Below are positions 16,147-25,340 of a stretch of 64,000 bases of DNA, one piece after another. This stretch comes from CAVXEH01 sp963805305 (GTDB lineage Bacteria; Chloroflexota; Limnocylindria; QHBO01), in the NCBI GenBank assembly GCA_963805305.1, contig CAWDTM010000003.1, forward strand, positions 558,001 to 622,000, in the 5' to 3' direction. Under the pieces are notes generated by a model. It was not told the origin of the DNA. It saw nothing but the letters and a program-made list of their open reading frames with translations, and did no database searches. Numbering within the stretch: the stretch's first letter is position 1; each line of letters opens with the position of its first letter. Made by a program: the position numbers and the translations under genes.

Positions 16147-16177
16147 CCCTTACCGCGCCCTTACCGGCCCCTATACT
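16147..16177 (+). promoter_or_regulatory. Tandem 9-bp repeats upstream of a consensus-like -10
   Basis: CCCTTACCG occurs twice, at 16147-16155 and 16158-16166, an 11-bp pitch. TATACT follows at 16172-16177, 8 nt before the ATG at 16186. The spacing resembles PhoB/OmpR-type activator sites placed at the -35 region. Confidence 0.45.
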
Positions 16178-16185
16178 CGGGCGCG

Positions 16186-16938
16186 ATGCCCCCGATCACG
16201 GCCCTCCTGGCCAGCCTCGCCCTGCTCGGCGCCCTGCTCGTGGCGGGCGGCGCGATCTGGATGCGCGCGATGGGCGCGGACCCCGCCCGCGCCCGGCGCC
16301 TGGCCGGGGCCCGGGGCCTGGCGGTTGCCGATGTCCTGGATCTCACCGAAGCGCCGGCCCGTCCGGTCCGGATCTCGGGCCGGATCCGGTGCGCCGATCC
16401 ACTCGTCGCCCCCGATGACGAGCGCCTCGTTGCGTACCACCGCGACGTCGCCGTTCGCCTGCCGGGCGGTCGGTGGCGCACCATCGAGCGGCTGCGGGAG
16501 ACCCGGTCCTTCGAGCTGTGGGACCACGCCGGATCACTGGGCCTGGACCCGGCCGATGCCGCGGAGCCGCTCATCACCATCCCCCTCGTCTGGGAGGGCG
16601 GGCCGGACGAGCTCGTGGACCCGCACGCCACCGCGGTCGACCGGCTCACGAAGCAGCTTGGCGCACCCCCCACCGCGGCCCGTGCCGTCACCCGGACCAT
16701 CTCCGTGGTCGATCCGCTGCTCGTGCTGGCGGAGGTGCGCATCGGGCCGAAGGGGCCGCATCTGGTACCAACCGACGGCGGCTATCTCATCTCGTCGCTG
16801 GAGCTCGACGTGGCAATGCGTGTGCTGGGCGGCCCCCGCCGGCGCCAGCTGGTGGTCGCCATGGGCACGCTCGCGGGCGGGGCCGTCCTCCTCGCCGGCG
16901 GCCTGCTCGGCGTGCTCGTGACCTGGCTGCTGAACTGA
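16186..16938 (+). CDS. Membrane protein with GIDE-like domain
   Basis: A 250-residue protein with an N-terminal membrane helix (residues ~4-28) and a C-terminal helix or hairpin (~220-248). The region between contains VRISGRIRCADPLVAPDDERLVAYHRDV and repeated beta segments, resembling the GIDE (MULAN/E3-ligase-associated) domain found in bacteria without the RING finger. Function in bacteria is unknown. The start is the ATG 8 nt after a TATACT -10 box, implying a leaderless mRNA; tandem repeats lie directly upstream. Confidence 0.55.
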   Translation: MPPITALLASLALLGALLVAGGAIWMRAMGADPARARRLAGARGLAVADVLDLTEAPARPVRISGRIRCADPLVAPDDERLVAYHRDVAVRLPGGRWRTIERLRETRSFELWDHAGSLGLDPADAAEPLITIPLVWEGGPDELVDPHATAVDRLTKQLGAPPTAARAVTRTISVVDPLLVLAEVRIGPKGPHLVPTDGGYLISSLELDVAMRVLGGPRRRQLVVAMGTLAGGAVLLAGGLLGVLVTWLLN

Positions 16939-17006
16939 CCGGGGCAAGGGCGTCGTACCAGCCCAGGCGGTACGAAGGAGCCATCGTGCCCAGCGGTTGC
17001 CACTTC

Positions 17007-17012
17007 TAGCAT
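17007..17012 (+). promoter_or_regulatory. Putative -10 of the GGDEF gene
   Basis: TAGCAT ends 3 nt before the GTG at 17016, so transcription would begin inside the long reading frame. This favours the TTG start at 17085. Confidence 0.3.
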
Positions 17013-17015
17013 CCG

Positions 17016-20000
17016 GTGCACGGTTCCTCACAGAAGCTCCACCGGAACTTCGAGCGCGGAGCCTCCACGACAGGGAGCAGTAGCTTGGCATCCAAGGGCC
17101 GCGACCGGGCGAGCGATCCCCAGGCCTTGATCAGCGTGGCGCAGGCTGCCGCGCAGCTGGGTGTCCATCCGAATACCATTCGCACCTGGACCGATGCCGG
17201 GCGTCTGCCGGCGTTCCGCATCAACGCGCGGGGTGATCGTCGCTTCCGACGTTCCGACGTCGAGATGCTGCTCGCCGAGGGGAGCCAGCCGGGGGAGCTC
17301 GCTGCGGCGATGCCCGTCGAGACGCCCCGGCGCGATGCCGAGATGGCGGTTCTTGCACGCCTCGCGCAGGGGGCCGGGGGCCCGAGCGCGGTCGCCGTCT
17401 GCCGGGTGACGATCGACGCGCTTCGCACCCAGCTCGGCTGCGAGCGCGTTGCGATCTACCTTGCCACGCACGGAGCGATGCGCCTTGAGACCCACGCGGG
17501 ATACCGGGTCGCGCCACCGGCCACCCTCGAACCCGCCGCCGTGCAATCCATTGCAGAGTCACCCGTGCAGCTCCCGGCGCCGGCACCGGTCGCGAGCGGG
17601 GAGATCCGCCTCCCGCTTCGGGCAGGCTCGGAGCTGGTGGGGGTGCTCGTCATCTCGCGCACGGACCTGGCACCCCTCGACGCCGAGCAGCTTCCCTTCC
17701 TCGTCACGGTCACCGGCGCGCTCGGCGCGGCCGTGAACAACGCACGCATGCTGGCGAGCGCGCGCCGGGAGCTAACGCGCGCGCGCGCCCTGCGGGCGAT
17801 CACGCAGGAGCTGACCGGGCAGCTTGACCTGCCCGCGGTCCTCGACGAGATCGTCGACCGCAGCCGTGCGCTGTTCGGAGCGGACAAGGTGGGCCTCTGG
17901 ATGCTCCTCGAGGAGGACCCGCCCTTCCAGCTCGCCGCGTCCCGCGGGATCGGCGATGCCTTCCAGGCGCGGGTGCGGTCGCTGACCCTCGACAGTCCCG
18001 CCGTGGGGGTGCGCGCCATCCTGGAACGGCGCACGCACGTGGTGCAGCATGCGGCAAGCGACCGGACGGTCGGCTCCATGCACGAGATCTACGAGGCGGA
18101 GGAGATCGAGACGGCCTGCCTCGTCCCGCTCGTCAGCAACGATCGCACGATGGGCGTCATCGGGCTCTACCACACGCGGCGGCACGACTGGCCGATCGAG
18201 GAGCTCAACCTCGCCCAGGCGCTCGCCAACCAGGCGGCAGTCGCGATCAGCAACGCTCGGCTGTACCGGTCCGTGGCGGACCAGGCGGCCCGCATGCGGT
18301 CGATCCAGGATCTCTCGTCGCGCCTGAACCGGCTGACCGACGTGCAGGCCATCGCCGAGGCGATCGTCGACCAGGCCAGCACGCTCGCCGAGTACCACGA
18401 CATCCGGATCTATGCGGTCGACTGGGAATCGCGCACCTGCGAGCCCATCGCGTTCACCCGGCTGCTCCTGGGCGAGGGCGGCGATTTCGTCGAGAAGCTG
18501 CGGGTCGACATCGGCCCCGGCTCGTTCACCGGGACGGTCGCGGAGACCGGCGAGGCGCTCCTCATCAACGACGCCCTTGCCGACCAGCGGGGTCACACCA
18601 TCGACGGCACCGACGACATCGACGAATCCATGCTCGTGGTGCCCATGATGTTCGAGGGCAGGGCCGTCGGCGTCCTCGCGTTGAGCAAGCTGGGCACGAA
18701 CCAGTTCTCGACTCATGACCAGCAGACGATGTCGATCTTCGCCGGCTACGCGGCGCAGGCCATAGCCAACGCCCGGTCCTACGCCCAGCTCGAACGACAG
18801 TCCGGGGAGCTCGCCCGCCAGCTGCAGTCGCAGCGGCGCCTCCTGGAGATCAACGAGCAGCTCCTCTCGACCTTCGACGAGGAGAACGTCCTCAACCTCA
18901 TCGCCGACGGGCTGCGCAGCGTGGTCGCCTACGACAACCTGTCCATCTATCGCGCCGACCACGCGGCGCGGGTCCTGGTCCCCATGCTGACCCGGGACCG
19001 GCACGAGGCGGCGGTCTCGCGCTACATCATTCCGTTCGGGCGTGGCCTGATGGGCTGGTCCGTCGACCATGGCGAGGCGGTGCTCGCCAACGACGCGCTC
19101 AACGACCCGCGGACCATGCAGATCCCGGGGACCCCCGCGGATCCCGAGTCGCTGTGCGTGGTGCCGCTCCTCAGCGACGGGTTCGTCATTGGCTCCTTGA
19201 ACATCTCGCGCATCGGCGAGGCGGAAGCGCACTTCTCCGAGTCCGACTTCGACCTGATCAAGCTCTTTGCCGGGCAGGCGTCCATCGCGCTGCGCAACGC
19301 GAACGCCCACCACGAGGTGAGCAAGCTCGCCGAGACCGATGCCCTCACCGGCCTCGGGAACCATGGCGCCTTCCAGCGCTACCTCGCCGAGACCTTCGAC
19401 TCCGTGGACGCCGAAGCCGGCGAGCCGCCCTTCGGGCTGCTCATGATGGACCTGGATCGCTTCAAGGACTACAACGACGGCCTGGGGCACCCGGCCGGCG
19501 ACGCGCTCCTCAACGCCATCGGCGTGGCCATCGTCAAGGCGTCGCGCACGAACGACCGGGTCTTCCGCTATGGCGGCGATGAGTTCGCCGTCGTGCTGCA
19601 GGGCGTGGCTGCGCCCGACGCGACGCTGGTCGCCGACCGGATCCGCCGGGCCGTGGCGCGGATCACGTCGCGAGAAGTGAACCCGGTCACGATCACGGTC
19701 GGCGTGGCGACCTACCCGGCCGACGCCCGCGACAAGAACGCGCTCATCACCTCGGCCGACACCGCCCTCTACTACGGCAAGCAGTCCGGCGAGAATCGAG
19801 TCGTCTCGATCGGCGACGTTCCGCGCGAGATGCGTGCCCTGCGCGGCACCCTTGACCAGCTGGCCCGCACAGCGCTCATGCACCCGGAGGAGGCGACCGC
19901 CATGGAGCAGCTCGTCGAGCAGGCCGCACGGCTGGGGTCCGGGATCGACGACGAGGCGTCGGGCGCGCTGCGCGACGCGGTCCTTGGCATGGCGCGCACG

Positions 20001-20486
20001 CTCGACGAGCAGGATGCCGCCAGCCGCGCACACGCCGACCGCGTCGCCCGCCTGGCCCACGCCGTGGCCGAGCAGCTCGGCTGCCCGAGCCACGAAGCGG
20101 ACACCATCGAGCTCGCCGCTCGCCTGCACGGACTCGAGGAGATCCGTCCCGAGCGGCTCGACGGGATCCGGTCCCTGCATGGCGTGGGCGAGATCCTTGC
20201 CGCAGAGCGGCGGCTCACCGGGGGTTCCCGACGCCGCGGGCGTGGCCCCATCTCCCTGGGAGCGGAGATCGTTGCCGCGGCCAACATGTTCGACGCCCTG
20301 TCGGGCGGTCGGTCCGCAAGCCGCCGATCCACGGACGACGCCCTCGCCGAGCTGCCGACCCGCACGCCATCGGTGCGTCGCGAGGTGCTCGACGCGGTCG
20401 CGCGGGTCGTGGCCCGGCCGGCGGTGCGGCCCATCACCCGCGGACGGCGGCGCGCCGACCGCGAGGCGGAGCGCGGCGCGGCCTGA
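17016..20486 (+). CDS. Diguanylate cyclase: HTH, multiple GAF domains, GGDEF, degenerate HD-GYP
   Basis: Up to 1156 residues. Order: MerR/excisionase-type helix-turn-helix (~40-90, TIRTWTDAGRLPAFRI), about four GAF-like sensor domains (~100-235, 250-415, 430-590, 615-760), then a GGDEF domain with intact DALTGLGNHGAF, MDLDRF and YGGDEF (~residue 853). An RxxD inhibition site (RTND) lies five residues before GGDEF, so it should make c-di-GMP with feedback control. The last ~180 residues follow the HD-GYP helix pattern, but the metal motif is ARLHGLEEI instead of LHDIGK and no GYP is present. The GTG at 17016 is too close to the -10; TTG at 17085 with gggag 8 nt upstream is the likelier start (1133 residues). 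Confidence 0.85.
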   Translation: MHGSSQKLHRNFERGASTTGSSSLASKGRDRASDPQALISVAQAAAQLGVHPNTIRTWTDAGRLPAFRINARGDRRFRRSDVEMLLAEGSQPGELAAAMPVETPRRDAEMAVLARLAQGAGGPSAVAVCRVTIDALRTQLGCERVAIYLATHGAMRLETHAGYRVAPPATLEPAAVQSIAESPVQLPAPAPVASGEIRLPLRAGSELVGVLVISRTDLAPLDAEQLPFLVTVTGALGAAVNNARMLASARRELTRARALRAITQELTGQLDLPAVLDEIVDRSRALFGADKVGLWMLLEEDPPFQLAASRGIGDAFQARVRSLTLDSPAVGVRAILERRTHVVQHAASDRTVGSMHEIYEAEEIETACLVPLVSNDRTMGVIGLYHTRRHDWPIEELNLAQALANQAAVAISNARLYRSVADQAARMRSIQDLSSRLNRLTDVQAIAEAIVDQASTLAEYHDIRIYAVDWESRTCEPIAFTRLLLGEGGDFVEKLRVDIGPGSFTGTVAETGEALLINDALADQRGHTIDGTDDIDESMLVVPMMFEGRAVGVLALSKLGTNQFSTHDQQTMSIFAGYAAQAIANARSYAQLERQSGELARQLQSQRRLLEINEQLLSTFDEENVLNLIADGLRSVVAYDNLSIYRADHAARVLVPMLTRDRHEAAVSRYIIPFGRGLMGWSVDHGEAVLANDALNDPRTMQIPGTPADPESLCVVPLLSDGFVIGSLNISRIGEAEAHFSESDFDLIKLFAGQASIALRNANAHHEVSKLAETDALTGLGNHGAFQRYLAETFDSVDAEAGEPPFGLLMMDLDRFKDYNDGLGHPAGDALLNAIGVAIVKASRTNDRVFRYGGDEFAVVLQGVAAPDATLVADRIRRAVARITSREVNPVTITVGVATYPADARDKNALITSADTALYYGKQSGENRVVSIGDVPREMRALRGTLDQLARTALMHPEEATAMEQLVEQAARLGSGIDDEASGALRDAVLGMARTLDEQDAASRAHADRVARLAHAVAEQLGCPSHEADTIELAARLHGLEEIRPERLDGIRSLHGVGEILAAERRLTGGSRRRGRGPISLGAEIVAAANMFDALSGGRSASRRSTDDALAELPTRTPSVRREVLDAVARVVARPAVRPITRGRRRADREAERGAA

Positions 20487-20522
20487 CCTGGCCTCTCTCG
20501 CGGGCGGCCCGAGCCGGGCTGC

Positions 20523-20528
20523 TATCAT
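20523..20528 (+). promoter_or_regulatory. -10 box, leaderless lipoprotein gene
   Basis: TATCAT ends 10 nt before the ATG at 20539. Confidence 0.5.
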
Positions 20529-20538
20529 CGCGACTTCC

Positions 20539-21291
20539 ATGCCGATCCCCCTCCTCGCTGCCCTGCGCCCCGGGCGCCGTCCCCATCCCGCCGCGGCAGC
20601 CACGCTCGTCGTGATCCTGCTGGCCGCGTGCTCGTCGAGCCCATCCCCCAGCGGCAGCCCGTCGCTACCCTCGCCGAGCGGCATGACCCCGGCCCCCACG
20701 GCCACGCCCACGCCGACCCCGCGGCCGACCCCGGACTACAGCAGCGCTCCGGACCCGACCCTCTCGGCGCTGATCCCCGGGACGATCGGCGGCTCACCGG
20801 TCGTCAGGCCCGACCCGACCAGCTTCGGGGTCTCGCCCGGTGACATCGGGATGCCGTTCGGCGACATCGGCCTGCGCTTCCGCAGCCTGGTGATCGCCTA
20901 CGTGGTCAGCCCGCGCCTCTCCCTCTACGCGATGCGGGTCGATGGCCCCCCGGTCGACACCGGCGATCTCAAGCCCTACCTGGCCGCCGCGGGGCGGTAC
21001 ATCGGCGTGAGCGGCCTGCAGCCCGACGCCTGGAAGGCGGCGGTCGTCAACGGCAACCGGGTCTGGACCCGGGGCGAGGACGAGGCGACGCTCGCGCACA
21101 CCACCTTCTACTGCTGGAGCTCAGGCCAGTACGTGTTTCTCATGACCGGCTCGAGCGACGCCACGAACCGGGCCATGGTCAGCGCCCTGCCCGGCCAGCC
21201 TGCCCCCACGCCGACGCCGGCCCCCTCCTCCCCGGCCAGCGGGTCGCCGGCCGTTTCGAGCCCGGGCGCGAGCGCCACACCCGCCAGCTGA
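20539..21291 (+). CDS. Predicted lipoprotein with Pro/Thr-rich linkers
   Basis: A 250-residue exported protein. A hydrophobic signal ends in the lipobox LLAAC and is followed by a Ser/Pro/Thr linker with alternating Pro-Thr. The central domain (~75-210) includes YVVSPRLSLYAMRVDGPPVD, DLKPYLAAAGRYIGVS and a Cys-containing TTFYCWSSGQYVFLMTGSS. The C-terminus is again Pro/Ser/Thr-rich. The domain is not recognised. Position behind the GGDEF gene, with its own -10, suggests separate transcription. Confidence 0.7.
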   Translation: MPIPLLAALRPGRRPHPAAAATLVVILLAACSSSPSPSGSPSLPSPSGMTPAPTATPTPTPRPTPDYSSAPDPTLSALIPGTIGGSPVVRPDPTSFGVSPGDIGMPFGDIGLRFRSLVIAYVVSPRLSLYAMRVDGPPVDTGDLKPYLAAAGRYIGVSGLQPDAWKAAVVNGNRVWTRGEDEATLAHTTFYCWSSGQYVFLMTGSSDATNRAMVSALPGQPAPTPTPAPSSPASGSPAVSSPGASATPAS

Positions 21292-21333
21292 TCAGCCGCG
21301 GGCCGCCGGTCGGCGTGCCCGCGATCGAGCGCG

Positions 21334-21339
21334 TACCAT
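21334..21339 (+). promoter_or_regulatory. -10 box, leaderless WYL regulator
   Basis: TACCAT ends 7 nt before the ATG at 21347. Confidence 0.5.
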
Positions 21340-21346
21340 CGCCGGC

Positions 21347-22384
21347 ATGGTCAGCGACGGGCTCGGGGAGAACGACTGGGGCGACGGCGAGGCTGCCGAC
21401 GACCGTATCGGCCGCAAGCGCGACCGCCTCGCGCGCCTCCTTCGCGTGGCGTCGATCCTGTACAGCGCGGGGAGCGGCGAGCAGGGCGTGCCCGTGGGTG
21501 AGATCGCTCGCCTTACCGGGATGACGACGCGCACCGTCTACCGCGACATCAACGCCCTCGACACGGAGCTGGGGGTCCCCATCTTCCAGGCGGGCCGGGG
21601 ACGGTACGGGATCGAGCGGAAGTACTTCCTTCCGCCGCTGCGCCTCTCGGTTCCCGAGGCCATCGTCCTCTTCCTCGCGGCGCGCCTCATCGCACGCTGG
21701 AGCGACGAGTACGACCAGGCGGTGGTCAGCGCCTTCACCAAGCTGGCCGATCTGCTTCCCCAGCCGATCGCGCGCCACGTCGCTGCCACCATGCTGGCGG
21801 TGGGCTCCCACTCCCCGAACGAGCCCTTCACCCGGACCTTCTCGACGGTTGCGCGAGCCTGGGCGGAGGGCCGCGTCGTGGAGATCGACTACGAGCCGGG
21901 CGAGGGGACCCGCCGGGTGACCCGGGTCCGACCCTACCTCCTGGAGCCGGACGCGGCGCTGCGCAGCGTCTACCTGATCTGCTTCGACGAGGGAGCCGAT
22001 GCCATGCGGACCTTCAAGATCGAGCGCATTCGCTCCGCCACCCTGCTCACCAATGGCTACGAGATTCCGGCGGACTTCGACCCGGACCGGTGGCTCGCCA
22101 ACTCGTGGGGCATCTGGTCGTCCGACACGACGCCCACCGTCGAGGTCCGGCTGCGCTTCGACGCCGGCGTGGCACACCGCGTGCGAGAGGCGGTCTGGCA
22201 CCGGTCCCAGCAGCTCACCGAGCTGCCGGACGGAGGGGTCGAGCTGAGCGTCAGGGTGGCCGGCATCGTGGAGATACGACCATGGGTACTCTCCTGGGGC
22301 GACGGCGTGGAGGTCCTTGCTCCCGCGGCCCTGCGGGACTCGGTGGCTACCGCCGTTCGCAACGCAGCCGAGCGCTACGGATGA
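21347..22384 (+). CDS. WYL-domain transcriptional regulator (YafY type)
   Basis: A 345-residue regulator. The N-terminus holds a winged HTH (residues ~25-90, VGEIARLTGMTTRTVYRDINAL). The WYL domain follows (~165-245, VVEIDYEPGEG, RVRPYLLEPD and TFKIERIRSA), then a C-terminal WCX extension (~255-340). WYL proteins sense nucleic acid or nucleotide ligands, often linked to DNA damage or stress; the target here is unknown. It sits 9 nt upstream of a CYTH gene, probably in one operon. Leaderless start. Confidence 0.88.
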   Translation: MVSDGLGENDWGDGEAADDRIGRKRDRLARLLRVASILYSAGSGEQGVPVGEIARLTGMTTRTVYRDINALDTELGVPIFQAGRGRYGIERKYFLPPLRLSVPEAIVLFLAARLIARWSDEYDQAVVSAFTKLADLLPQPIARHVAATMLAVGSHSPNEPFTRTFSTVARAWAEGRVVEIDYEPGEGTRRVTRVRPYLLEPDAALRSVYLICFDEGADAMRTFKIERIRSATLLTNGYEIPADFDPDRWLANSWGIWSSDTTPTVEVRLRFDAGVAHRVREAVWHRSQQLTELPDGGVELSVRVAGIVEIRPWVLSWGDGVEVLAPAALRDSVATAVRNAAERYG

Positions 22385-22393
22385 GCGCGTCAC

Positions 22394-23077
22394 ATGGTTG
22401 ACGGCGACGAGGTCGAGCTGAAGCTCGCGGCTTCCGACCCGGGTCCGCTCGATGACCTGGCCGCTCGTGCAACGCTGGGTCCCGCCCGGCTTGGGCCGGC
22501 GCGGATCACCGAAGAGCTGGACCGATACCTCGACACCGCCGACGGGCGCCTCTCCGCCGCCCGGTGGGCGTGCCGCCTGCGCACTCGTAACCGGCGCACC
22601 ATCGTCTCCCTGAAAGGGCCACCCCGCGGCGACACGCCCGGCCACGACGTCTCGCTCCATCGGCGCCCCGAGCGGGAGGGGCCGGCGGATGATCGTCCCG
22701 ATCCGGCAACCTGGCCGCCATCGCCCGCGCGCGACCTCCTGGTGGAGCTCGCCGCCGGAGCGCCTCTCGCGGAACGCCTGGTGCTCGTGCAGCAGCGGAC
22801 GGAGCGCAGCGTCGCTGCGCACGGAGCCCATGCCGGCACGCTCAGCCTCGACCGGGTCACGATCCTCCACGGGGATCGCGCGGCGGGGCAGCTCTTCGTG
22901 GTTGAGCTGGAGCTCTCTGCGGAGGCCGCTGCCGACGGAGCGCTCGTCGCCTCCCTTTCGGCGGCGCTGGCCGCCGTGGACGGGCTGACACCCGATCCGA
23001 CGAGCAAGCTCGAGCATGCCCTGCAGCTCGTCGCGGGGACGAGCAAGCGCGCAGGCTCCGTCTCGCCCACGGGATGA
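22394..23077 (+). CDS. CYTH-domain protein (triphosphate tunnel metalloenzyme)
   Basis: A 227-residue protein beginning MVDGDEVELKL, which contains the ExExK signature of the CYTH fold. Further conserved charged strands follow: ARITEELDRYLDT, CRLRTRN, TIVSLKGP, LDRVTI and FVVELELS, and DPTSKLEHAL near the end. These enzymes act on organic or inorganic triphosphates (thiamine triphosphatase, adenylate cyclase class IV, tripolyphosphatase); the specific activity cannot be assigned. It follows the WYL gene closely and its stop overlaps the next ATG. Confidence 0.82.
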   Translation: MVDGDEVELKLAASDPGPLDDLAARATLGPARLGPARITEELDRYLDTADGRLSAARWACRLRTRNRRTIVSLKGPPRGDTPGHDVSLHRRPEREGPADDRPDPATWPPSPARDLLVELAAGAPLAERLVLVQQRTERSVAAHGAHAGTLSLDRVTILHGDRAAGQLFVVELELSAEAAADGALVASLSAALAAVDGLTPDPTSKLEHALQLVAGTSKRAGSVSPTG

Positions 23078-25323
23078 TCCGCATCGGGCCGGCCCGGCTC
23101 TCCCCCGGGGAGCTCGTGGCGCTCGTCGCCGGACTCCTGGTCTTCGCCTACCTCGCCTGGGACCAGGCGCTCTGGGACCCGCGCTTCCAGGCCCCGCTGC
23201 ACCTCATCGCGGGTGCCGCGGTCGTCGCCGCGAGCATGCTCGCCTGGCGCGGCCTGCCCGTTCCCCGGACCGGCCTCGAGATACCGATTCTCGCGCTGCT
23301 CGTGACCCTGGGACTGGCCACCGTCACGAGCGAGAACCCGGGCCTCTCCGCGCGGTCGCTCGCGGTGAGCGTCACCTGGGCGCTCCTGCTCCCGGTGGGC
23401 CTGATCGTCGTTCGCCGCCGCCCGGCCATCGCGTCCATCGCCGCCATCATCCCGATCCTCGGGCTGGCCCTTTCGACGCTGGCGGAGATGGTCGGCCGGC
23501 GGGTGGCCTGGGTCGCGGCGGACGGCCCCGGACTCCCACCCGTGCGAATGCCCGGCGAGTCGACGCCCTTCGGCTCCGTCGCCGTGGCGCCGTTCGTCCT
23601 GTCCGCGTGCCTGGTCCTGACGCTGCTGGTGTCGTCGCCGGCCGTTCGGCGCGGGTTGCAGGCCGCGCTCGTGGCGGTTGGGCTCCCGCTCACGTACCTG
23701 TCCGGGTCTCGCTCCGCCTGGCTGGCGTTTGGCGTCGCCGCGGTCGTCCTGGGCATCGCGTCCTGGCGCAGGATGGGGATCCGGATCCGTCTCCCGCGAG
23801 GCCCTCGGGAGGTGGGCGTGACGGTGATCGCCCTCGTCGTCCTGGCGCTGGGCACCGCATTCGCCGCGCCGCGCCTGACCGCGATGACATCGGTCCTGTA
23901 CCGCGAGGGCCTCTGGGGCGACACCCTGCGGGCCTGGTCGGCGAACCCGATCCTGGGCGTTGGGCCGGGCGTGATGCCGTACGCCCGCCAGGCGGCCGCC
24001 CAGCCGGGGACCTTCCCGGCCGTCCAGCCGCATTCGCACAACCTCGCGCTCGGGCTCCTCGGAGACGCCGGCATCCTGGGCCTCGCGGCGGGGATCCTCC
24101 TGGTGGCGAGCTTCCTGTGGATCGCCGGCCCGCACCGGTCGGCAACGTCGCGCGGGCGCTTCGCCTCCTCAATGGTGGTGGGCTACCTCGCCGCCGGCCT
24201 CTTCGAGGATCTCACCTTCCTCCCGGGGTTCGATCTGCTGCTCCTGCTGCTCGTCGCCATCGCGCTCGAGGATGCGGGCGCCGTGCGCTGGGAGCCACTC
24301 CGGACGAGGCGCGACGAGCACGGCCGGTCGAGGCTGTCGCGCGTGCCGCGGCCGGTGCCGCGGCCGGTGCCGCTCCTCGCCGTGGTGCTCGCGTCGGTGG
24401 CGATCGGAGTTCCCGCCACCTTCGGCGACGCCGCGGCGATCGTGTACCGGATCGCGTCGGACCGGGCCTGGGCTCGCGACTGGACGAGCGCGGAGGCGCT
24501 CTACCGCACCGCCGAGACGTTGGACCCGTCGCACCCCGCAACGCCGAAGGCCCTGGCGGTGGCCGCGGACAATGCCGGTGACCGCCGGACGGCCCTCGCG
24601 TCAGCCCGCCTGGCCGTGGTGCGCAACCCGGGTGACGACGACGCGTGGACGAACCTCGCCCTGCTCTGCCGTTCATCGGGGGACACGGCCTGTGCAGCCC
24701 GGGCCGCCCGCAAGGCGGTCGACTACGCCCCCACCGGCGGCTCACAGCTCATCAACGCGGCGATGGTGTTCGAGAGCCTGGGCGACCATGCCAGCGCGGA
24801 CAGCGCCTATCGGCTCTCGGAGCTTGTGAACCGCAACACGACGCTCGGCCCGGCCTGGCCGCGGCGCGTCGATCCGGGAACCGTCGTCCCGGTCGGGATG
24901 GACGCCACGACCGGCGAGCTCAACCTGCTCGTCGCCCGGGCCCGCCTGGGCGAACCGGTCGACCCGAGCCGGTTCACCGCCCCCGCGGTCCGGGCGCTGG
25001 CGTACGCCATCGAGGGCAACCGGCACGACGCCCTGGGCAGCCTGGCCGCCGCGCAGTCGTCGGCGGCGGACAACCCCCTCACCTGGGACATCGCCATCGT
25101 GCTCCAGCGGCACTGGGGCGAGGATTCATCGCACGCGGAGGCGGTCGACCGCGCCCTGCGCGGTGGCCCGCTGGCAGCGGGCCCGCCGCAGCCAGCCCGC
25201 CTGGTCTGGGATGTCGCCTCATTCCGTCCCTTTCCGGCTGACGGGCTCGTCAGCTCCGCGCAACGGTTGCTGGCCACGGCCCCCTGGCCCTCGACCCTGG
25301 ACCCGCTGCTGCCCGCCGGCTAA
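23074..25323 (+). CDS. O-antigen ligase/polymerase-like membrane protein with C-terminal TPR
   Basis: A 749-residue protein. Residues ~8-460 contain about ten to twelve membrane helices with the Wzy_C-type periplasmic loop (VLGVGPGVMPYARQAA region and PHSHNLALGLLGDAGILG, a conserved His motif of ligases). After the last helix comes a soluble part with TPR-like helical pairs (~480-600, ALASARLAVVRNPGDDDAWTNLA). It probably polymerises or transfers a surface glycan at the membrane. ATG overlaps the CYTH stop (ATGA). Confidence 0.82.
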   Translation: MIRIGPARLSPGELVALVAGLLVFAYLAWDQALWDPRFQAPLHLIAGAAVVAASMLAWRGLPVPRTGLEIPILALLVTLGLATVTSENPGLSARSLAVSVTWALLLPVGLIVVRRRPAIASIAAIIPILGLALSTLAEMVGRRVAWVAADGPGLPPVRMPGESTPFGSVAVAPFVLSACLVLTLLVSSPAVRRGLQAALVAVGLPLTYLSGSRSAWLAFGVAAVVLGIASWRRMGIRIRLPRGPREVGVTVIALVVLALGTAFAAPRLTAMTSVLYREGLWGDTLRAWSANPILGVGPGVMPYARQAAAQPGTFPAVQPHSHNLALGLLGDAGILGLAAGILLVASFLWIAGPHRSATSRGRFASSMVVGYLAAGLFEDLTFLPGFDLLLLLLVAIALEDAGAVRWEPLRTRRDEHGRSRLSRVPRPVPRPVPLLAVVLASVAIGVPATFGDAAAIVYRIASDRAWARDWTSAEALYRTAETLDPSHPATPKALAVAADNAGDRRTALASARLAVVRNPGDDDAWTNLALLCRSSGDTACAARAARKAVDYAPTGGSQLINAAMVFESLGDHASADSAYRLSELVNRNTTLGPAWPRRVDPGTVVPVGMDATTGELNLLVARARLGEPVDPSRFTAPAVRALAYAIEGNRHDALGSLAAAQSSAADNPLTWDIAIVLQRHWGEDSSHAEAVDRALRGGPLAAGPPQPARLVWDVASFRPFPADGLVSSAQRLLATAPWPSTLDPLLPAG
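24343..24372 (+). repeat. 12-bp tandem repeat inside the O-antigen ligase-like gene
   Basis: gtgccgcggccg occurs twice and half a third time, coding for VPRPVPRPVP in the linker before the last membrane helix. A small in-frame expansion. Confidence 0.6.
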
Positions 25324-25340
25324 TCGGAGCCGGGCCGCCG

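Noticed and set aside
16975..17010. Seven-codon frame GTG...TAG (MPSGCHF) with aaggag in front of it
   Set aside because: Too short to support, and it sits in a hairpin-rich gap between genes; could be chance.
17772..20711. 979-codon open frame on the minus strand
   Set aside because: It is antisense to the GGDEF gene, has no recognisable domain, and its composition (Arg/Gly/Ala/Val/Asp) is that of the complementary strand of a high-GC gene.
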